A stretch of 45,256 nt of DNA, taken from assembly GCF_000382345.1 (NCBI RefSeq), contig NZ_KB908123.1, forward strand, positions 1 through 45,256. Reading direction: 5' to 3'. This document shows, one piece after another, positions 6,895 through 15,211 of the stretch. The notes beneath the pieces were generated by a model, which saw only the letters and a program-made list of their open reading frames with translations, made no database searches and was not told where the DNA came from. Made by a program: the position numbers and the translations under genes. How positions within the stretch are numbered: position 1 is the stretch's first letter; every line of letters starts with the position of its first letter. This DNA is from Massilia niastensis DSM 21313. Lineage in GTDB: Bacteria; Pseudomonadota; Gammaproteobacteria; Burkholderiales; Burkholderiaceae_D.

Positions 6895-7839
6895 CTACAG
6901 GTCGAGCACCAGCTTCTCCGAGGTGCATCCCGAGCAGCACAGCATGATCGCATCGCCGGCGCTCTTCTCGCGCGGGGACAGGTAGGAATCGCGATGGTCC
7001 GGCGTGCCTTCCAGCACCCTGGTCTGGCAGGCGCCGCACACGCCTTCCTTGCAGGCGTGACCCACGTCGAGGCCGTCCGCGAGCAGCGCGTCCAGGATGC
7101 TGGCGCCCGGCTGGATGCGCAGCGAGCGGCCCGAGCGCGCCAGCACGACCTCGAAGCCGCCCGCCAGCGCGGCGTCCTGCTGGGCGCTGAAATACTCCAC
7201 ATGCACCGTTCCCGGAGGACGAAGCGAAGCCGCTTCCTCGAAGGCATGCAGCATCGGGACAGGGCCGCAGCAGTACAGGTGCGCTCCCGCCGGACTGGCG
7301 CCGACCAGCGCAGCGAGATCCGGCAGGCGGCCGCCGCACTCGTCCACGACATGGAAGTCCAGGCGCCCGCAGGGCTCGGCCAGTTCGCGCAGCACGCCGA
7401 GGTAGGCGGCCTTGGCGCGGGTGCGCGCGCTGTAGTGCAGGGTCCACGCGCGGCCCAGCGCGTTCAGGCGCCGGATCATGCACAGCAGCGGCGTGATGCC
7501 GATGCCGCCGGCGATCAGCACCACGTGCGGCGCGTCCTCGACCAGCGGGAAGTGGTTGCGCGGCGCCGACACCTCGAGCGCCTGGCCGGCCCGCAGCGCC
7601 TCGTGGACATGGCGCGAGCCGCCGCGGCTGGCGGGATCGCGGTTGACCGCGACCACGTAGCGGTGGCGCTCCGCCGGGTCGTTCACCAGCGAATAGCTGC
7701 GTACCAGCCCCTTGCCCAGGCTGAGGTCGATGTGCGCGCCCGCCGTGAAGGCCGGCAGGGCCGAGCCGTCGGGCGCGGCGAGTTCCAGGGACACGATGTC
7801 TTCGGCCTCGGTGGTCTTTGAACGGATGATCAGTTGCAT
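6895..7839 (-). CDS. FMN/NAD(P)H oxidoreductase with C-terminal plant-type [2Fe-2S] domain (phthalate dioxygenase reductase type)
   Basis: A 314-residue electron-transfer protein that would pass electrons from NAD(P)H to a Rieske oxygenase or similar partner. Domains in order: ferredoxin-reductase-like flavin domain (RSYSLVN near residue 48), NAD-binding domain (IAGGIGITPLL near 109; CCGPVPML), and a C-terminal [2Fe-2S] ferredoxin (CKEGVCGAC, with a later Cys in MLCCSGC). This order is that of class IA reductases such as VanB and phthalate dioxygenase reductase. It is the last gene of unit A. The Rieske alpha/beta subunits and a separate Rieske ferredoxin lie 24-27 kb away in unit C, under the same predicted promoter type. 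It may serve them, or the pair may use another reductase. Confidence 0.92.
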   Translation of the reverse strand: MQLIIRSKTTEAEDIVSLELAAPDGSALPAFTAGAHIDLSLGKGLVRSYSLVNDPAERHRYVVAVNRDPASRGGSRHVHEALRAGQALEVSAPRNHFPLVEDAPHVVLIAGGIGITPLLCMIRRLNALGRAWTLHYSARTRAKAAYLGVLRELAEPCGRLDFHVVDECGGRLPDLAALVGASPAGAHLYCCGPVPMLHAFEEAASLRPPGTVHVEYFSAQQDAALAGGFEVVLARSGRSLRIQPGASILDALLADGLDVGHACKEGVCGACQTRVLEGTPDHRDSYLSPREKSAGDAIMLCCSGCTSEKLVLDL

Positions 7840-7867
7840 GTTTCCCTCGCTAAGCTTGTCGCCGGTC

Positions 7868-9004
7868 TCAGATCGGTGCGGCCAGGATCTGCAGCGCGCG
7901 CTGGACCACGGCGGTCTGCTCGGCCACCGGCGCGCGCGCCTGTTCCAGGCGTCCGATCTCGATCGAACTCTCCACGATCAGGCGGCAGCGCTCCTCGCGC
8001 CGCGCCATGAAGGCCAGCAGCGCTTCGGGAACGCTGGCGGCGCGCGCCACTTCCTCGGCCAGCACCAGCGCGTCCTCGACCGCCATGCCGGCTCCCGACG
8101 CCAGCTGCGGGGTGGTCGGGTGGGCCGCGTCGCCGATCAGGAGCACGTGGCCGCAGTGCCAGGGGGGCGGCAGGAAGAAGCCTTCCAGCGGGCGGAACAC
8201 GATCTCCGATGCTTCGTTCAGTCCGTCGCGCACCTTGCCGACCATGCCGCCGTAGTCCTTCAGCAGCGCCGCCAGCGGTTCATGCAGGCCGGTCTTCTGG
8301 CGCCAGACCTTGGGCGACTTCTCGAGCACGAACAGGTACATCTGCTGGTCCGACACCGGCGTGAAGCCGACCTTCAGCGGTCCCCCGAGGTAATAGTGGC
8401 GGCGGTCGATCTCGGGCGAGCGCTCGAGGGTGACGCGCCACGAGTTCTGGCCCGTGTACTCCGGCGTGGGGGCGGCCGGGAAGATCAGTTCGCGCACGCG
8501 CGACCAGACCCCATCGGCGCCGACCACCAGGTCGTAGTGGCCGGTGCGGCCATCGCTGAAGGCCACGTCGACGCCGTCGCGCCGCTCGTGGAAGCCGTCG
8601 ACCGTCACGCTCAGGCGCACCTCGACGCCGGCCTCGCGCACCCGCTTGGCCAGGATCCTGTGCAGGCCCGGCCGGGTGAAGCCGCCGCTGCCGGGCACGC
8701 CCGCTTCCGGGGGCATGGGCGTATCCAGTTCCTGCAAGGTCCGGCCCTCGACGTCGCAGACCCGGATGCCGTTGCCGGTATAGGCGTTCGCCATGATCTC
8801 GTCGAGCACGCCGAGCTGCTTGAAGGCGCGCAGGGTGGGGCCGGTGATCGTGATGCCGGCTCCCGACACGCCCCAGGACGGGTCGATGTCGACCAGTTCC
8901 ACGCTGGCGCCGATTCCGCGCATCGTGATCGCCGCGGACATGCCGCCGATGCCGCCGCCCACGACCAGTACCTTCAGCGGCTTGTTTTCCAGTGCTGCAT
9001 TCAT
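7868..9004 (-). CDS. FAD-dependent aromatic monooxygenase (PHBH fold)
   Basis: A 378-residue flavoprotein of the p-hydroxybenzoate hydroxylase fold. It carries the N-terminal dinucleotide motif GGGIGG (residues 16-21), the acidic end of beta2 (VELVDIDPSW), a central DLVVGADGVWSRVR box (the DG motif) and the C-terminal GDAAHPTTPQLASGAGMAVE box that binds the FAD ribityl and pyrophosphate. Such enzymes use NAD(P)H and O2 to hydroxylate a phenolic ring ortho or para to an OH. AGGAGA lies before the ATG. It has close paralogues in unit B (27230) and unit C (33046), so each of the three units contains one. Substrate unknown. Confidence 0.92.
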   Translation of the reverse strand: MNAALENKPLKVLVVGGGIGGMSAAITMRGIGASVELVDIDPSWGVSGAGITITGPTLRAFKQLGVLDEIMANAYTGNGIRVCDVEGRTLQELDTPMPPEAGVPGSGGFTRPGLHRILAKRVREAGVEVRLSVTVDGFHERRDGVDVAFSDGRTGHYDLVVGADGVWSRVRELIFPAAPTPEYTGQNSWRVTLERSPEIDRRHYYLGGPLKVGFTPVSDQQMYLFVLEKSPKVWRQKTGLHEPLAALLKDYGGMVGKVRDGLNEASEIVFRPLEGFFLPPPWHCGHVLLIGDAAHPTTPQLASGAGMAVEDALVLAEEVARAASVPEALLAFMARREERCRLIVESSIEIGRLEQARAPVAEQTAVVQRALQILAAPI

Positions 9005-9038
9005 GCTGTTGTCTCCTGTTGTTCTCTATCCGGACTGC

Positions 9039-10073
9039 CTACGCCGCCTGGCCAGGCTGCCGCCCGCGCGCCGCCAGCAGGTCGAGCGCCACGTCCACGA
9101 TCATGTCTTCCTGGCCGCCCACCATGCGGCGCCGGCCCAGCTCCACCAGGATGTCCACGGTCGGCACCCCGTACTTCTTCGACGCCGCCTCGCTGTGGCG
9201 CAGGAAGCTGCTGTACACGCCGGCGTAGCCCAGCGCCAGGGTCTCGCGATCGACCCTGACCGGCCGGTCCTGGAGCGGACGCACGATGTCGTCGGCCGCA
9301 TCCATCAGCTTGAACAGGTCAGTGCCGTGCTTCCAGCCCATGCGGTCGGCCGCCGCGATGAACACCTCGAGCGGGGCGTTGCCGGCGCCCGCGCCCATGC
9401 CGGCCAGGCTGGCGTCGACGCGGTCGCAGCCTTCCTCCACCGCCACGATCGAATTCGCCACTCCCAGGCTGAGGTTGTGGTGGGCGTGCATGCCGGTCTG
9501 GGTTTCCGGTTTCAGCACGTCCTTGAAGGCGCGGAAGCGCTCGCGCACGTCATTCATGCCCAGGGCGCCGCCCGAATCCACCACGTAGCAGACGGTGGCG
9601 CCGTAGCTCTCCATCAGCTTGGCCTGCCGGGCCAGGCCCTGCGGCGTGTTCAGGTGGCTCATCATCAGGAAGCCGACCGCTTCCATGCCCAGGTGGCGCG
9701 CATACTCGATGTGCTGGCGCGCGACGTCGGCTTCGGTGCAATGCGTCGCCACCCGGACGATGCGCGCGCCGGCATCGTAGGCGGCCTTCAGGTCGTGCAC
9801 GGTGCCGATGCCGGGCAGGAGCAGGGTGGCGATCTTCGCGTGCTTCACCACGCTGGCCACCGCCTCGATCCATTCGAGGTCGGTATGGGCGCCGAAGCCG
9901 TAGTTGAAACTGCCGCCCTGCAGGCCGTCGCCGTGCGCGACCTCGATCGAGTCGACCTTCGCTTCGTCGAGGGCGCGCGCGATCCGTTTCGCCTGCTCGA
10001 CGCTGTACTGGTGCCGGATCGCATGGCTGCCGTCGCGCAGCGTGACGTCCGAGATGGTGATTTTCTTGTCCAT
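9039..10073 (-). CDS. dmpG: 4-hydroxy-2-oxovalerate aldolase
   Basis: A 344-residue HMGL-like TIM-barrel, class II (Mn2+) aldolase that splits 4-hydroxy-2-oxovalerate into pyruvate and acetaldehyde. The N-terminal VTLRDGSHAIRHQYS carries the conserved Arg-Asp pair and His, and MHAHHNLSLG supplies the metal-binding His-x-His. The C-terminal communication domain normally channels acetaldehyde to the acylating dehydrogenase. That partner is encoded immediately upstream in transcription order (10086-11036). The length matches DmpG/MhpE/BphI/HsaF, which cannot be told apart from sequence context alone. GAGGA precedes the ATG. Confidence 0.95.
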   Translation of the reverse strand: MDKKITISDVTLRDGSHAIRHQYSVEQAKRIARALDEAKVDSIEVAHGDGLQGGSFNYGFGAHTDLEWIEAVASVVKHAKIATLLLPGIGTVHDLKAAYDAGARIVRVATHCTEADVARQHIEYARHLGMEAVGFLMMSHLNTPQGLARQAKLMESYGATVCYVVDSGGALGMNDVRERFRAFKDVLKPETQTGMHAHHNLSLGVANSIVAVEEGCDRVDASLAGMGAGAGNAPLEVFIAAADRMGWKHGTDLFKLMDAADDIVRPLQDRPVRVDRETLALGYAGVYSSFLRHSEAASKKYGVPTVDILVELGRRRMVGGQEDMIVDVALDLLAARGRQPGQAA

Positions 10074-10085
10074 GTCTGTGGTTCC

Positions 10086-11036
10086 TCAGGCCGCCATCGC
10101 GGCGCTGGCGAGCAGGCGCGCGGCCATGCGTTCGGCCGTGCGCAGGGCGGCGCTGGTCATGATGTCCAGGTTGCCGGCATAGGCGGGCAGGTAGTGGGCG
10201 GCGCCTTCGACCTCCAGGAAGATCGAGGTCTTCAGGCCGGTCATCGAGCGGCCCACGCCGGGAATGTTGATGGGCGTCTCGATGCGGTCGAACTGGACCC
10301 GCTGCTTGAGGCGGTAGCCCGGCACGTAGGCCTGCACGTCGGCGACCATGCGCGCCACCGACTCGGCGACTGCTTCTTCCGGCACGAACTCCGACAGGGT
10401 GTACACCGTGTCGCGCATGATCAGGGGCGGCTCGGCCGGATTGAGGACGATGATCGCCTTGCCTTTCGCCGCGCCGCCGACGGTCTCGATGGCCTTCGAG
10501 GTGGTCTCGGTGAACTCGTCGATGTTGGCGCGGGTGCCGGGACCGGCGCTCTTGCTGGCGATCGAGGCCACGATCTCGGCGTAGTGCACTTTCGCGACGC
10601 GCGCCACGGCGGCCACCAGCGGAATCGTGGCCTGGCCGCCGCAGGTGACCATGTTGACGTTGAGCGCGTCCAGGTGCGCGGCGCCGTTCACGACCGGCAC
10701 GCAGTAGGGGCCGATCGCCGCCGGGGTCAGGTCGATCATGCGGATGCCGGGCCGGGCGGCGCGCAGGAAGGCGTCGTTCCTCAGGTGGGCGCCGGCGCTG
10801 GTGGCGTCGAACACGATGTCGATCTCGCCGAACACGGGAAGCCGGGCCAGGCCTTCGGCGCCCTCGTGGGTGGTGGCGACGCCGAGGCGGGCCGCGCGCG
10901 CCAGGCCGTCCGAGGCCGGATCGATGCCGACCATCGCGCCCATCTCCACATGTTCGCCGTGGCGCAGGATCTTGATCATCAGGTCGGTGCCGATATTGCC
11001 GCTGCCGATGATGGCAGCCTTGAGTTTCTTGGTCAT
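10086..11036 (-). CDS. dmpF: Acetaldehyde dehydrogenase (CoA-acylating)
   Basis: A 316-residue enzyme that converts acetaldehyde, NAD+ and CoA to acetyl-CoA. An N-terminal Rossmann motif (AIIGSGNIGTDL, residues 8-19) is present, and the catalytic cysteine is C132 in MVTCGGQAT, the same position as in DmpF. ASKSAGPGTRANIDEFTE is typical of the family. It sits 12 bp upstream of the aldolase gene in the direction of transcription, as expected for the bifunctional aldolase-dehydrogenase complex. The BphJ/MhpF/HsaG names would fit equally well. Confidence 0.95.
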   Translation of the reverse strand: MTKKLKAAIIGSGNIGTDLMIKILRHGEHVEMGAMVGIDPASDGLARAARLGVATTHEGAEGLARLPVFGEIDIVFDATSAGAHLRNDAFLRAARPGIRMIDLTPAAIGPYCVPVVNGAAHLDALNVNMVTCGGQATIPLVAAVARVAKVHYAEIVASIASKSAGPGTRANIDEFTETTSKAIETVGGAAKGKAIIVLNPAEPPLIMRDTVYTLSEFVPEEAVAESVARMVADVQAYVPGYRLKQRVQFDRIETPINIPGVGRSMTGLKTSIFLEVEGAAHYLPAYAGNLDIMTSAALRTAERMAARLLASAAMAA

Positions 11037-11057
11037 GGGATCTCGCAGTCTGTCGTG

Positions 11058-11849
11058 TCATTCCTCGCCGAACACCGCCGTCACACTGCCCAGGCCTTCG
11101 ATCTGGGCGGTGTAGCGGGCGCCGGGGCGTACCGGGGCCATCGGGCCGAGGGCGCCGGACAGCACCAGGTGGCCGGCCCTGAGCGGGGCGCCACGGCGCG
11201 CCATGGTGGCGGCCAGCCAGGCGACCGCGTTCAGCGGATGGCCGAGGCAGGCGCTTCCCTGGCCGGACGACACCGGCTCGTCGTTGCAATCCATCTGCAT
11301 CGCGCAGTTGCGCAGTTCGAGGCCATCCAGCCGGCGCGGCGGGCCGCCGAGCACGAAGGCCGACGAGGAAGCGTTGTCGGCCACCGTGTCGACCAGGCCG
11401 ATCTCCCAGTTGCGGATGCGGCTGCCGACGATCTCCAGCGCCGGTACGGCGTACTCGATCGCGCGCAGCACATCGGCGATGCTGGGGCGCTCCATGTCGA
11501 GGTCGCGCCCCAGCACGAAGGCCACCTCGGCCTCGATCTTCGGCTGCAGCAGCTGCGCCATCGGGATCGGCAAGTCCTCGCCGTAGGCCATGTCGTCGAA
11601 CAGCATGCCGAAATCCGGCTGGTCGACGCCGAGCTGGCGCTGGACGGCGGGCGAGGTAAGGCCGACCTTGCAGCCGACGATGCGCGCACCCGACGCCAGG
11701 CGGTGTTTGGTGTTCAGTTGCTGGATCGCGTAGGCGTCGTCCAGGTCGAGGCCCGGGTAGCTGAGGCGCAGCGGCGCGATCGGTGCGCGCGTCTGGGCGC
11801 TCACGCGCAGCGCGACGGCGGCCGCGGCGAGGTCATGGGGCTGGTTCAT
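11058..11849 (-). CDS. 2-oxopent-4-enoate (2-keto-4-pentenoate) hydratase
   Basis: A 263-residue member of the FAH-like hydratase/decarboxylase family (DmpE/MhpD/HsaE) that adds water to 2-hydroxypenta-2,4-dienoate to give 4-hydroxy-2-oxovalerate, the aldolase substrate. Seen: GCKVGLTSPAVQRQLGV near residue 58, the metal-binding block KIEAEVAFVLGRDL, and an SSAFVLGG loop. The ATG at 11849 is chosen because it overlaps the upstream stop as ATGA; the frame stays open further upstream but that region encodes the hydrolase. Third enzyme of the lower meta pathway. Confidence 0.95.
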   Translation of the reverse strand: MNQPHDLAAAAVALRVSAQTRAPIAPLRLSYPGLDLDDAYAIQQLNTKHRLASGARIVGCKVGLTSPAVQRQLGVDQPDFGMLFDDMAYGEDLPIPMAQLLQPKIEAEVAFVLGRDLDMERPSIADVLRAIEYAVPALEIVGSRIRNWEIGLVDTVADNASSSAFVLGGPPRRLDGLELRNCAMQMDCNDEPVSSGQGSACLGHPLNAVAWLAATMARRGAPLRAGHLVLSGALGPMAPVRPGARYTAQIEGLGSVTAVFGEE

Positions 11850-12679
11850 GCCGCCTCCGGTCGGGATGCGAGGAAATCGCGCACCAGGCTGCAGAAGCGC
11901 GCGCCGTGCTCGATCTGGGTCCAGTGCCCGCAACGGGCGAAGACGTGCAGTTCGCTGTTGTCGATCCAGTCCAGCAGGGTCATCGAGGACGACAGGGGGA
12001 TCACCTTGTCGTCGCGGCCGTGCACCAGCAGGGTCTGGTGGGGCAGGGCGCGGATCGCCTCTTCAGGATGCGACATCGCGTCGACCCAGCGCTGGCGCGG
12101 GGCCGGGAACATGGAGGCATAGGCTTCCTGGACGCCGGGCCGGGCGCTGGCCTCGTGGCGCATGCGCACCAGCGCGTCGCCCACCAGCGACTGGTCGTAG
12201 GCGAAGACGCGCATGATCGCCTCCATGTTCTCGACCGAGGGCTGGTAGCCCCACACCGCGTCCAGTCCGGGCGTCAGCGCGAAGGGTACGCCGACGCTGC
12301 CCATCAGCACCAGCTTGCCGACCCGCTCCGGATGGGCGATCGCCAGCGCCAGCGCCATCGAGCCGCCGAAGGAATTGCCGATCACGTCGACGCGCCCGAT
12401 ATCGAGGGCGTCCAGGAAGCGCACGATCTGCTCCAGCCAGGACTGGCGCGTATGGACCGTGCCTTCCGGCGCCTGGCTGTAGCCGAAGCCGGCCAGGTCC
12501 GGGGCCAGCAGGCGGAAGTCCCCCTGCAGGGCCTGCAGCGCCAGGCGCCAGTTGGCCCAGGCGCTGACGCCGGGACCGGAGCCGTGCAGCATCAGCACGG
12601 GCCTGCCCTGGCCGACGTCGTGGTAGTTGGTCAGCACCGCGCCGGTGGCGATGGTCTTGCCGATTTCGGGATTGCTCAT
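11846..12679 (-). CDS. Alpha/beta-hydrolase, meta-cleavage product (C-C) hydrolase type
   Basis: A 277-residue hydrolase resembling DmpD/MhpC/BphD, which hydrolyse the C-C bond of the semialdehyde or vinylogous diketone made by extradiol cleavage. Family marks: MLHGSGPGVSAWANW (oxyanion hole region, about residues 30-44), nucleophile S103 in GNSFGGS, Asp in VHGRDDKVIP and His in RCGHWTQIEH. This yields 2-hydroxypenta-2,4-dienoate for the next enzyme. Start and stop overlap its neighbours by 4 bp (ATGA) on both sides, so it is translationally coupled. Confidence 0.93.
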   Translation of the reverse strand: MSNPEIGKTIATGAVLTNYHDVGQGRPVLMLHGSGPGVSAWANWRLALQALQGDFRLLAPDLAGFGYSQAPEGTVHTRQSWLEQIVRFLDALDIGRVDVIGNSFGGSMALALAIAHPERVGKLVLMGSVGVPFALTPGLDAVWGYQPSVENMEAIMRVFAYDQSLVGDALVRMRHEASARPGVQEAYASMFPAPRQRWVDAMSHPEEAIRALPHQTLLVHGRDDKVIPLSSSMTLLDWIDNSELHVFARCGHWTQIEHGARFCSLVRDFLASRPEAA

Positions 12680-14043
12680 GCGGCCTCCGTGGCCTTGCCG
12701 TCGTGGCGGCGCCATGCCAGGCGCGCGGTGCGCGCCTGCGGCGTGTCGTCCTCGAGCCGGGCCTGCAGCACCAGGGTGCCGTCGTCCTGCAGGGCCCAGC
12801 GGCGCTTCTGCACGCCGCCGATCCAGTTCGGGAACAGGCTGGCTTCCACGCTGTGGGTGATGGTGTCGCCCTCGACGTGGTAGCGGCCCGCATAGCTCAG
12901 CATCGAGTCGTAGGCGCGCGCCTTGTCCTCGACCGGGGCGTGCCATTGGCCGCCCTGCGCGAAGGGCTTGCGGTCGGCGCGGCTGATCATGCACACCATG
13001 TCGCCGTCGGGCAGGTAGCGGATGAAGCCGGACGGCTGCTCGCCCAGCGGCAGTTCGCGCCGGCCGTCGTCGTAGAGCTGTTCCCAGGACACGATGTCCC
13101 AGCGCCCCGCCAGGTTGATGGAATCTGTCACACTCTTCTCCTTGTCGTCGTTGTCGGCGGCGTCCTGCAGGAAGCGCAGCACCACCGCGTTGTGTTCGTC
13201 CGCGCTCTCGAACTGGGCCCAGTGGCCGGTGTCCTCGGCGCAGTGGAAGCGGCCATCGGGCGCCTGCTGCGCCAGCCTGCGGCCCAGCGCGGGCGGGGTG
13301 CGGTTGCGGTCGCCCCAGTACACCAGCACCGGCTGGCGGATGCGCCGCACCTCGGCATCGGTCACCAGATACTTGCGGATGGTCTCGCCGGCCAGGTATT
13401 CGCTGATGAATTCCTGCTGGACCGCCGCCAGCGCCGGGTCGAGGTACAGGGCCTGGCGCACCCGGATGGCCTCGTCGGTCAGGCGCTCGGGATGGGCGAG
13501 GATGCGCGCCATGCGCGAGCGCACGTTGTCCATGCCGGGATCGCGCAGGACCTCGAGCGAGCTGGGAAGGTTCTGCGACCAGTCGGGTTCCACATAGCCC
13601 TCGATGGCGCCCTCGTCCGGCTGGTAGCCCATGGTGGTGGCCAGCACCAGGCCCCGCACGCGCCGTGGATGCGCCAGCGCCAGCCGCATCGCGACCCAGC
13701 CTCCCAGCGACTGCCCCTCGACGAAGGCGCTGCCGATCTCCAGGCTGTCCATGACATCGATCACCTGGTCGACCAGCAGGGGAATGATCTCGCGGTCGAA
13801 GCCTTCGGTCTGCGAGCGCCCGTGCCACAGGAAGTCGAGGGCGATGACGCGGAAGTGGCGCGCCAGCGGCGCGATGTTGCGGGCGTAGTTTTCCAGGTGG
13901 CCGCCGGTCCCGTGCAGCAGGACCAGCGCCGGTCCGCTGCCCGCGCTCAGCACGCGGCTGCGGTAGCGGCCTGCGACGGTCCTGACCTCCGCGCCGAGCA
14001 GGTCGACCCAGTAGCCCGGTCCGGTAATGGCTTGCTCGTTCAT
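12676..14043 (-). CDS. Fusion of alpha/beta-hydrolase and lipocalin-like domain
   Basis: This encodes 455 residues. Residues 1-300 form a complete alpha/beta-hydrolase: VLLHGTGGHLENY oxyanion region, nucleophile S112 in EGQSLGGW, Asp in YWGDRNRT and His in EDTGHWAQF. Residues 305-455 form a lipocalin-like domain of the Lipocalin_5 type (LAGRWDIVSWEQLYDDGRR, FIRYLPDGDMVCMI, YAGRYHVEGDTITHSVEASL, FPNWIG). The linker DNDDKEKS is encoded by DNA that also reads as a strong ribosome site (AAGGAG) 6 nt before an in-frame GTG at codon 305, so the second domain may also be made alone (151 residues). It looks like two former genes joined by loss of a stop. The hydrolase probably acts on a ring-cleavage product or ester; the role of the lipocalin domain is unknown. 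ATGA overlaps occur at both ends. Confidence 0.88.
   Translation of the reverse strand: MNEQAITGPGYWVDLLGAEVRTVAGRYRSRVLSAGSGPALVLLHGTGGHLENYARNIAPLARHFRVIALDFLWHGRSQTEGFDREIIPLLVDQVIDVMDSLEIGSAFVEGQSLGGWVAMRLALAHPRRVRGLVLATTMGYQPDEGAIEGYVEPDWSQNLPSSLEVLRDPGMDNVRSRMARILAHPERLTDEAIRVRQALYLDPALAAVQQEFISEYLAGETIRKYLVTDAEVRRIRQPVLVYWGDRNRTPPALGRRLAQQAPDGRFHCAEDTGHWAQFESADEHNAVVLRFLQDAADNDDKEKSVTDSINLAGRWDIVSWEQLYDDGRRELPLGEQPSGFIRYLPDGDMVCMISRADRKPFAQGGQWHAPVEDKARAYDSMLSYAGRYHVEGDTITHSVEASLFPNWIGGVQKRRWALQDDGTLVLQARLEDDTPQARTARLAWRRHDGKATEAA
13129..13143 (-). promoter_or_regulatory. Internal Shine-Dalgarno and GTG start within the fusion gene
   Basis: On the minus strand AAGGAG (13143-13138) precedes GTG (13131-13129) by 6 nt. 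It lies exactly at the junction between the hydrolase and the lipocalin-like domain, in the same frame. It would start a 151-residue stand-alone lipocalin-like protein ending at 12676. The spacing and strength are as good as those of the annotated starts in this operon. Confidence 0.55.
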
Positions 14044-15008
14044 GGCGTCTCCGTTTCCTTGCTCTGCGAGATAGGCCCGCGCAGGCGCCCGTCCGATTTC
14101 TCGAGGCCGAAGGTCCATTCCGAGAAGATGTGGGCGGTGGCCGCGAAATCGGTCGATTCCCAGCTGCCGGTGACGATGTCCTCGTCGGCGGCGTACTCCC
14201 AGGCGCAGCCGAGCGGCGTGTTGAAGTACCAGAAGCAGGCGGAGGACACCGCATGGCGTCCGGGGCCGGCGAAGGTCTCCCAGCCTTTCGCGGAGATGGT
14301 CTGGCCGCCGCCGATCACTTCGTGCACGTCGCGCACCTTGAAGGCGAGGTGGTTCAGGCGCGTGCCCGGCGCGCGGCCGTTCATCAGGAACAGGTGGTGG
14401 TGGTTGCCGGCCGGGGCGCAGCGCAGGAACAGGCCGCGGTTCGCATAGCGGTCCGAGACCAGGAAGCCGAGCCGCTCGAGGTAGAAGGCGGCGGCATCGG
14501 CCGCATCGTCGACGCCGATGGCGATATGGCTGATCTCGTGCGGACAGGCCTGGTCGTAGCGCGCCCCGCGGCGGTCGATGCGTTCCGGGTGGCCCGGGCT
14601 GTTGTAGCGGGTGGGTTCCAGCGGCAGCCTGTGGCGGCGGGTCAGCCGGAAGGCGATGCGGATGCCGAGGTCGTCGCTGCTGTGCAGGGTGCCCTCGGCG
14701 TCGACGCTCACGGCGCGGTCGCGGCCGAGTTCCTCGGCCAGCTCGTCCAGCGCGGCCGGGTCGGTCACGCCCCAGGTGATCTCGCACAGGCCGCTGCTGT
14801 TGCCGATCGGGCGCCGCGCCGGATCCTGGTCGTCGGCGCGCAGGATCTCGATTTCCGAGCCGTCCTGGGCGCGGAACAGCCGGCTGTCCTGTCGGGAAGA
14901 GGCGACCGGGGCCAGGCCCCAGTCGGTGGCGAAGCGGATGGCGTCGTCGGGCCCGGTGACGCCGAACGTGACCTTGTCGACGCCGCTGATCCGGAAGCGG
15001 TTGTGCAT
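14040..15008 (-). CDS. Type I extradiol (VOC) ring-cleavage dioxygenase, unit A
   Basis: A 322-residue two-domain vicinal-oxygen-chelate enzyme that opens catechol-type rings next to the diol with Fe(II) and O2. Metal ligands in the C-terminal domain are H161 (EISHIAIGV), H220 (LNHLAFKV) and E271 (CAWEY). The active-site His and Tyr are likely H252 and Y261 in GRHAVSSACFWYFNTPLG, close to the PROSITE extradiol pattern. The N-terminal domain (residues 1-150) lacks the ligands, as usual. It is the first gene of unit A, with AGGGAGA before the ATG and promoter A upstream. A paralogue at 34454-35398 shares the WYFNxPLGC block but differs widely elsewhere. Substrate not deducible. Confidence 0.93.
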   Translation of the reverse strand: MHNRFRISGVDKVTFGVTGPDDAIRFATDWGLAPVASSRQDSRLFRAQDGSEIEILRADDQDPARRPIGNSSGLCEITWGVTDPAALDELAEELGRDRAVSVDAEGTLHSSDDLGIRIAFRLTRRHRLPLEPTRYNSPGHPERIDRRGARYDQACPHEISHIAIGVDDAADAAAFYLERLGFLVSDRYANRGLFLRCAPAGNHHHLFLMNGRAPGTRLNHLAFKVRDVHEVIGGGQTISAKGWETFAGPGRHAVSSACFWYFNTPLGCAWEYAADEDIVTGSWESTDFAATAHIFSEWTFGLEKSDGRLRGPISQSKETETP

Positions 15009-15074
15009 GGATGTCTCCCTGTTGTGGGTAATGGCGGGTTCGTCGGGAGTGCGGAACTCCCTGGAGATGGGCTT

Positions 15075-15140
15075 ACTGTAGGGGAGGGGGCGGCGCCGAG
15101 CTAGGAGCCGCCAGCGAAAGCAGATATCCGCCAGATAGAT
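15075..15140 (-). promoter_or_regulatory. LysR-dependent promoter A (drives 15008 to 6895)
   Basis: Read leftward: LysR box ATC-N9-GAT (15140-15126), a 22-bp gap, -35 TAGCTC (15103-15098), a 17-bp spacer, then -10 TACAGT (15080-15075). The box centre falls near -65, the classical LysR recognition site. Identical geometry recurs at promoters B and C. The weak -35 fits activator dependence. The box also lies 71 bp before the divergent lysR start, allowing autoregulation. Confidence 0.8.
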
Positions 15141-15211
15141 AGCTGACGGTGTTGTTTCTTGAAGAAAGCTTCAAATTCCTGCCCGGCCCAGGGCGCGGCG
15201 AAACGGCTATC

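Noticed and set aside
4649..7483. Very long open frame on the minus strand opposite the TRIC-like and penicillin-binding genes
   Set aside because: It lacks family motifs and is Arg/Gly/His/Gln-rich, as expected of an antisense shadow in GC-rich DNA; the plus-strand proteins have complete motifs.
8793..12122. Plus-strand open frame of over 1100 codons opposite unit A
   Set aside because: A His/Arg/Gly-rich product with no domains. The minus-strand aldolase, dehydrogenase and hydratase genes fully explain the sequence.
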